Source: Trichodesmium sp. jk18x7bins.61
Lineage (GTDB): Bacteria; Cyanobacteriota; Cyanobacteriia; Cyanobacteriales; Microcoleaceae
Direction: 5' to 3'
DNA: 7,030 nucleotides
Assembly (NCBI GenBank): GCA_022822685.1
Contig: JAJEAQ010000362.1
Location: 1-7,030, forward strand
This document shows, in pieces, positions 1-3,857 of the stretch (within the stretch, counting starts at the first letter, position 1; every line of letters starts with the position of its first letter). Under the pieces are notes generated by a model that saw only the letters and a list, made by a program, of their open reading frames with translations, searched no databases and was not told the DNA's origin. Both the position numbers and the translations under genes were made by a program.

Positions 1-272
1 CTGTTTTTAGCCCATAAAACTTCTGGATAACGTTTAGATACACCAGGACGTTCCATGTTTACAGGAACTTGTCCTAAAATTCTGCCTTCACTCAAAACCT
101 CAACCGCTACAACTGGGGATTCTTTTCCTAGTACCCATCCAGTAGTTTTTATGGTATAGGTGTTAGCTTGATCTCCCTTTTTTGGATAATCTATAGCAAA
201 ACCCCATAATGCTTCTTGATCGATTTCTGCGCGAGTCACATTTAAAAATTCAATTACAGTATTTTTCTTCAT
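1..272 (-). CDS. N-terminal part of a glycan-cluster protein (accessory domain of cyanobacterial glycosyltransferases/sulfotransferases), cut by window edge
   Basis: The reading frame opens at ATG 270-272 and stays open for 90 codons to the left edge, so the C-terminal part and the catalytic domain, if any, are not visible. The product starts MKKNTVIEFLNVTRAEID and has the motifs LWGFAIDYPKK (residues 22-32), TGWVLGKESPVVAVEV (44-59) and VNMERPGVSKRYPEV (71-85). From memory of the family, this beta-rich segment precedes glycosyltransferase, sulfotransferase or similar domains in many cyanobacterial proteins, where the pattern GWVLG..SP..AVEV followed by RPDVA..YP recurs. It probably has an accessory or binding role and is not catalytic by itself. 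The start has no strong Shine-Dalgarno sequence; only a weak AAGAAA lies upstream. A 238-bp gap separates it from the methyltransferase gene upstream in transcription order. A decayed copy of the same domain lies at 3226-3393. The domain match is fairly sure; the full product is unknown. Confidence 0.8.
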   Translation of the reverse strand, partial: MKKNTVIEFLNVTRAEIDQEALWGFAIDYPKKGDQANTYTIKTTGWVLGKESPVVAVEVLSEGRILGQVPVNMERPGVSKRYPEVLWAKN

Positions 273-511
273 ATATTTTGATTAATTTCTTGCTCAGATA
301 AAAAAATTACATCCACAGATTTGATTTTAACTTTAGTCAAACTAATGAATACCCAAAAAATCATCAGGGAAAAGATAAAATGAGTAGGAGTAGGCTGACT
401 TTTTTTCTATATGTGGGATTTTTCACAAATCATCTACGATTGCTATAGTCTTGTATTATTGAAATATCGATATCCTTTTACCCATGTTAGAGGTTAATGA
501 GATTTGACTTA
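273..511. other. Intergenic gap, no gene seen
   Basis: This AT-rich spacer lies between the methyltransferase stop and the next start on the minus strand. I see no coding frame, no convincing hairpin followed by a T run, and no promoter with both boxes well spaced. A 10-bp palindrome ATATCGATAT lies inside it, but it is short enough to be chance. Confidence 0.5.
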
Positions 512-1201
512 TCATCCACTCAGATCATGCCTAATTCTGTCAAAGATATTTTCGTATGTCTCTCTTTTAAACAATGTACTCTGTAGCTTGACAAAATCAG
601 CATATTGCAGCCGACTAATAATTTCCAAGCTATTCCATTTAGGCTCAAAATCTGTTCTCCGCTTTTTCCATACTACTGTTTGTCCATGCTCAGGGAAAGT
701 GGCGAAACTGTACTGGGGAAAAAAATCATGTATGGCAGCAACTACCTTAAACACATCACCCATCCAGGCTCCACTTTTCTCTCCTGAAAAATTCTGGATT
801 TCTCGGCAACGCTTTAGAGATGATTGTGCTTGAGCATAACTCCCTGGGCAAGTATCATCAATCAACCAAATAGTTTTTGAATGTCCGTAGGCAATAGTAG
901 CACAGAAGTCTCGAAAACTTTGTTCAAAAGTATGGAGGCCATCTAAGTAAATCAAATCAAATAATTCAAACTTGTGAGCATAACTTCTGAAAAAATCATC
1001 ACTGGAAACTTCTAGAAAAACTACCTGAGCAGTGGCATATTTTTTCTGATTTAATTTGAATTGTGGATCGACAGCGACTTTATTCTCGATCTTGACAGCG
1101 TTGAAAGTTATACCTTTGGACACTCCTATTTCTAGATATCTGGATGATTGATTAAGACTGGCGAGCTTGTTGAGGCGATCGCTTCGGCTTTTTGTGGGCA
1201 T
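512..1201 (-). CDS. Class I SAM-dependent methyltransferase (Methyltransf_24-like)
   Basis: This is a 229-residue protein if it starts at ATG 1199-1201. The Rossmann-fold methyltransferase motifs appear in order: motif I YLEIGVSKGITF at residues 22-33 (SAM-binding glycine loop), the acidic strand VAVDP at 42-46, IYLDGLHTFEQ at 84-94, the WLIDD strand at 112-116, and AWMGDVFKV at 145-153. This pattern fits small methyltransferases found in sugar and capsule clusters, which usually methylate a hydroxyl on a sugar or a related small acceptor; the acceptor here cannot be told. The frame stays open up to 1318, but those extra 39 residues lie inside the C-terminal coding region of the GT61 gene and look like an out-of-frame reading, so I prefer the internal ATG. 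Even so, the first 50 bp overlap the upstream gene, and no Shine-Dalgarno sequence precedes the start. Translational coupling to the glycosyltransferase gene is likely. The fold is near certain; the start is moderate. Confidence 0.85.
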   Translation of the reverse strand: MPTKSRSDRLNKLASLNQSSRYLEIGVSKGITFNAVKIENKVAVDPQFKLNQKKYATAQVVFLEVSSDDFFRSYAHKFELFDLIYLDGLHTFEQSFRDFCATIAYGHSKTIWLIDDTCPGSYAQAQSSLKRCREIQNFSGEKSGAWMGDVFKVVAAIHDFFPQYSFATFPEHGQTVVWKKRRTDFEPKWNSLEIISRLQYADFVKLQSTLFKRETYENIFDRIRHDLSG

Positions 1202-3221
1202 ATTTTGAGCAATAAATTTGAGAAGTTGAGTTATCCTCAATTGTACCACGAATTTGTAAATACTTTTCCATAATACCTGCACGATGAGCAGGAGAGCAAT
1301 TTGGTAAGAAAGTGCCAACTCGCTTTATGTAGGTCATAATACAATTCTTTTCTGCAGCCAAGAACTTATTTTCATCCCAGTTTTTTAGAGAAGCAAAATT
1401 ATGTTTTCTGAGTGATTCAATAATTTTGTCTGGATGTTTATTAATTGGAGTACTTTTAATTCCTTCTTTCTCCCAGTTACCTAAAGGTACAACATCGTCA
1501 ATATTTCCAGTAATAACATAATTACTACACTTGCTATGTATATGTGGATAGAAAGCTTTGTTAGTTGCTCTTCTTGGAATACAGGCAATTTCAGTGTCTA
1601 GATAATTCATTAACTCTAGAATGTGTATAGCACTGCCTTCACTAAATATAATTTTTTGGGCATTTATTATGTAAGCTAGTTGTTCTAGTACATCATAATT
1701 TTCTGGTTTTAAGGAAACATAACCTTCATCAACCAATAAAGTTTCAAAAAACTCCGAACCTGCTATATTTCCACTAAAACGAATATGAGTTCTGCCCAGA
1801 AAAAGCTTCTCTGGCTTATCTATCCTCAGGTGAGATGTCAATTCCCAAATCCTCTGCTGTAGCTTTTCTAAGTAGGAGCGATACCATTTTTTCGGTCCTA
1901 ATGATAGCTCACTACCAGGTTCGGGAATAATCAGATTTTGAAAAGTACAATCATGTGTCACCCAAATACACTTACCCAGAGGTATTTCTAGAATCTTCAA
2001 AATTTGAATAAACCATTGAGGAGGAGTGTAGTTAGTGAGGTTGGTATTTGCTCTTATTGATACAGCAAAAACAATACCATCATGTACACTGGAATCAAAT
2101 GCCCAAAGACGATGAATACTTTCAGTTAAGGCGTGTCCAAAATGTGGATAAAAAGGACCTCCATAAATATATGTACCACCAACGGAATTATCAATCTGGC
2201 GATCGCCTGTATTGTTGCTGCCAAGATGATTATGTTGATTAATTTCTCTGGGTTGATCTTTATATACTGGAGCTTTCCCAGGGCCACCACTGCGTCGATG
2301 ACGGAATATTTCAGGCATATCATTGGGAAAAAGAACACCACCAAGCCACTTACCACCACGAATTTGAATAGGTTTAACGATCGCATTCTCTATTCTGAAC
2401 AATCGATTCTCTGCATCTGACTGCCTTGACAATTGCTCAGTCTTTTCAACTTCCAGCTTTAAGTCTGACTCTTTTTGCTGCAATTGTGCTTGAGATGCTT
2501 CTAGCATTTCCATCGTTGGCTCGATTTGAGAATGAGACTCCTCCAACACCTCCATGGTTTCCTGCAACTGAGATGGCGACTGCTCCAATAACTCTTCAGT
2601 CTCCTTCATCCGAGACTTAGTTTCTTCCAACTCTTTCTGCTTCTGCTGCAATTTTGCTTGAGATTGCTCCAATACCCCCATTGTTTGCTCAAGCTGCGAT
2701 TGATATTGCTGCAACAACTGTTCACTCTCCTGCAACTGAGACTTAGTTTCTTCCAACTCCTTCTGTAGTTCTGACTCCGATTCTGATCCCTTCTGTGCCA
2801 ACTCAGCCTTAACCTGCTCTAACTCCTCCTGCTTTTGCTGCAACTTCCCTTGCGACTCCTCCAATGTTGCCATTATCTGATCCATCTGATACTGATACTC
2901 TTCCCACACCTCCATCGTCTCACTTAACTGTGACTGCGACTGCTCTAATAACTGCTCAGTCTCCTGTAACTTAGACTTAGTTTCTTCCAACTCCTTCTGT
3001 AGTTCCGACTCCGATTCTGACTGCTTTGCCTCTCCAGTTTCTTTAAGCTGATGTAATTCAAAGTGAGTTGGCTCTAACTCTCCCAATACCTCATCTAATT
3101 GAGATTGCGATCGCTCCAACTCCTCTCTTACATCATGCAACTGAAATTTAGTTGTCTCCAACTCCTGTTGAGTTTGTTGCCATTTACTCTTTACTTCTTC
3201 TAATTCTTTTTCTACTGCCAT
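1152..3221 (-). CDS. Coiled-coil protein with C-terminal GT61 (DUF563) glycosyltransferase domain
   Basis: This is a 689-residue protein. Residues 1-265 form a Gln/Glu/Ser-rich coiled coil built of 14-residue repeats (consensus SQLxxTxxxLExSQ) with a few 11-residue inserts. Residues 280-600 match the GT61 family: YGGPFYPHFGHALTESIHRL (353-372) is the family's N-terminal HF.H-type motif, LFLGRTHIRFSGN (473-485) is the conserved Arg-containing strand, and VLEQLAYIINAQKIIFSEGS (511-530) followed by AIHILEL is the C-terminal region ending in a Gly-[AS]-Ala loop. GT61 enzymes transfer sugars such as xylose or GlcNAc in eukaryotes; bacterial members occur in polysaccharide clusters. There is no signal peptide or membrane segment, so it is probably cytoplasmic. 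An ATG 12 codons further upstream (3257) is in frame, but an AAGGAG lies 10 nt before ATG 3221, so I use the latter. The basic tail (residues 673-689) overlaps the methyltransferase start. The domain call is strong; the sugar is unknown. Confidence 0.87.
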   Translation of the reverse strand: MAVEKELEEVKSKWQQTQQELETTKFQLHDVREELERSQSQLDEVLGELEPTHFELHQLKETGEAKQSESESELQKELEETKSKLQETEQLLEQSQSQLSETMEVWEEYQYQMDQIMATLEESQGKLQQKQEELEQVKAELAQKGSESESELQKELEETKSQLQESEQLLQQYQSQLEQTMGVLEQSQAKLQQKQKELEETKSRMKETEELLEQSPSQLQETMEVLEESHSQIEPTMEMLEASQAQLQQKESDLKLEVEKTEQLSRQSDAENRLFRIENAIVKPIQIRGGKWLGGVLFPNDMPEIFRHRRSGGPGKAPVYKDQPREINQHNHLGSNNTGDRQIDNSVGGTYIYGGPFYPHFGHALTESIHRLWAFDSSVHDGIVFAVSIRANTNLTNYTPPQWFIQILKILEIPLGKCIWVTHDCTFQNLIIPEPGSELSLGPKKWYRSYLEKLQQRIWELTSHLRIDKPEKLFLGRTHIRFSGNIAGSEFFETLLVDEGYVSLKPENYDVLEQLAYIINAQKIIFSEGSAIHILELMNYLDTEIACIPRRATNKAFYPHIHSKCSNYVITGNIDDVVPLGNWEKEGIKSTPINKHPDKIIESLRKHNFASLKNWDENKFLAAEKNCIMTYIKRVGTFLPNCSPAHRAGIMEKYLQIRGTIEDNSTSQIYCSKYAHKKPKRSPQQARQS
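1175..1182. repeat. HIP1 octamer GCGATCGC
   Basis: This perfect copy of the cyanobacterial highly iterated palindrome lies in the overlap of the GT61 and methyltransferase genes. Confidence 0.9.
2199..2206. repeat. HIP1 octamer GCGATCGC
   Basis: A perfect HIP1 copy inside the GT61 catalytic domain coding region. Confidence 0.9.
2740..3020 (-). repeat. 234-bp (78-codon) direct repeat unit with near-identical 47-bp ends
   Basis: The stretch 2740-2786 recurs at 2974-3020 with one mismatch over 47 bp, and similarity continues more loosely to its right. The offset of 234 bp equals 78 codons. In the protein this is the segment beginning SESESELQKELEETK (residues 68-82 and 146-160). The unit is composed of four 14-residue and two 11-residue blocks. 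The near identity at DNA level points to a recent duplication or gene conversion inside the coil. Confidence 0.85.
3107..3114. repeat. HIP1 octamer GCGATCGC in a coiled-coil repeat
   Basis: A perfect HIP1 copy that encodes the RSQ of the 14-mer ending ELERSQ (residues 34-39) in the GT61 protein, at repeat positions 12-14. Confidence 0.9.
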
Positions 3222-3225
3222 TAAT

Positions 3226-3393
3226 TTATATCTCCTTAATTGCTGTAAATATTTCAATACCCCAAATTTCTATTTCTGTTTCATCAAATTTATTTTCTTT
3301 TTTTGGTTTATCAATAGCATAACCGAATAATAATTCTGAGTCACTAGGTTAAACACGAATTACATCTAATATTTCTACAATATTTTTGGTCAT
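3226..3393 (-). pseudogene. Broken copy of the accessory N-terminal domain (compare 1-272)
   Basis: From ATG 3391-3393 the frame reads MTKNIVEILDVIRV, meets TAA at 3349-3351, and continues in the same frame as PSDSELLFGYAIDKPKKENK before drifting into IEIWGIEIFTAIKEI and stopping at TAA 3226-3228. It aligns with the start of the gene at 1-272 (MKKNTVIEFLNVTR, LWGFAIDYPKK) with a single one-residue gap. The homologous stretch covers about 40 residues and ends where the intact copy has TGWVLG, so the rest of the domain is gone. The final stop lies 4 bp upstream of the GT61 start codon and just past its Shine-Dalgarno sequence. I infer that the 5' end of an older gene of this family was replaced by, or fused upstream of, the coiled-coil GT61 gene. 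A short expressed leader peptide (14 codons) is possible but less likely. Confidence 0.7.
3232..3237 (-). promoter_or_regulatory. Ribosome binding site of the GT61 gene
   Basis: AAGGAG on the minus strand lies 10 nt upstream of ATG 3221 and is the clearest Shine-Dalgarno sequence in the window. It decides the start: the in-frame ATG at 3257 lies upstream of it, has no comparable site, and would add 12 residues encoded by the remnant domain's DNA in another frame. Confidence 0.75.
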
Positions 3394-3484
3394 TTTTATC
3401 TTTTTTATCTTTTTTGTATCTAATTCACTTTAATATCATGTCTCTATTGAACAACCATAATAAACCTTACTAATCCTAACCCCC

Positions 3485-3508
3485 AGGGAAGTTGCATACA
3501 ACATCCCT
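3485..3508. repeat. Intergenic palindromic repeat, cyanobacterial type
   Basis: The sequence AGGGA-a-GTTG-CATA-CAAC-a-TCCCT forms a stem of two 10-base arms with one mismatch and a 4-base loop. GTTGCATACAAC flanked by AGGGA and TCCCTAC resembles the interspersed palindromes seen many times in Nostoc and Anabaena intergenic DNA. The family assignment is from memory; the palindrome is directly visible. Confidence 0.7.
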
Positions 3509-3590
3509 ACATTATGGTTAATTAATGTGACTTGATATAAATCACTGCCCTCAGTGTAGGTTGCATTCCGAAGAAAGGAAAGAAGTTCGA

Positions 3591-3611
3591 GGCCAGACCA
3601 TGGTTTAGGCC
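3591..3611. repeat. Imperfect 21-bp palindrome flanked by GGCC
   Basis: A perfect 8-bp core ACCATGGT is framed by GGCC on both sides with two bases on the left and three on the right. It could be a protein-binding site or a worn repeat. It lies in the gap upstream of the GT61 gene. Confidence 0.35.
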
Positions 3612-3857
3612 AAAATCAAATAGTCAGATCTAAATTTTCCCTCTCTATTCTAGAACCTCAATGTATTTTTTTGGCATTAAACCCCCTTTACATACTAACC
3701 TTCTTCCTTCTTGCTTCTTAACTTCCCGCAATTATACCTGTCTTCTCAGCATTTACTTCGATAATCCTTTGATGATTGTGATATTTACAAGTAAACCCCT
3801 TTCACTGTCAGGAGCAAAACTGTCAAAATCACTACTTGTGCACCACTACCTTTACTT

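Larger units (their letters stand above)
2448..3188 (-). repeat. 14-residue (42-bp) coiled-coil repeats in the GT61 gene
   Basis: Residues 12-258 of the protein divide almost completely into 14-residue units such as SKLQETEQLLEQSQ, SQLQESEQLLQQYQ and SQLQETMEVLEESH. One 18-residue unit and three 11-residue units (SELQKELEETK twice, AELAQKGSESE once) interrupt them. Lengths of 14 and 11 both keep a heptad/hendecad hydrophobic stripe in phase, so a continuous coiled coil is expected. By hand count the DNA at 2821-2880 has 29 G+C of 60, against 20 of 60 in the GT domain at 1561-1620. Confidence 0.88.
3394..3857. other. 464-bp gene-free interval between sulfotransferase and GT61 genes
   Basis: No frame on either strand looks coding; the short plus-strand frame at 3661-3861 has a composition unlike a real protein and ends inside the neighbouring gene's 3' end. 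The interval holds a hairpin-forming palindrome (3485-3508), an imperfect GGCC-flanked palindrome (3591-3611), a small CACTG/CAGTG stem (3543-3556), a pyrimidine-rich CTTCTTCC tract near 3700, and a T-rich tandem repeat (TTTTTTATC, about three copies, 3394-3420) just before the remnant domain. I see no terminator with a clear T run. A promoter for the downstream genes is expected here, but no pair of boxes is convincing. Confidence 0.6.

Noticed and set aside
504..833. Plus-strand open frame of 109 codons
   Set aside because: It lies antisense to the methyltransferase gene, which has clear motifs, and its own product has no recognisable pattern.
1202..1318. 39-residue hydrophobic N-terminal extension of the methyltransferase as a membrane anchor
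   Set aside because: This stretch is coding for the GT61 tail in another frame, and the methyltransferase family normally starts close to the ATG at 1201.
2126..2420. Open frames on both strands within the GT61 domain
   Set aside because: They overlap the well-supported GT61 coding frame and look like shadows; the hydrophobic minus-strand one is the GT61 sequence read out of frame.
3543..3556. CACTG-ccct-CAGTG stem as a terminator of the sulfotransferase gene
   Set aside because: The stem is only 5 bp, lies about 300 bp past the stop codon, and no T run follows it on the minus strand.
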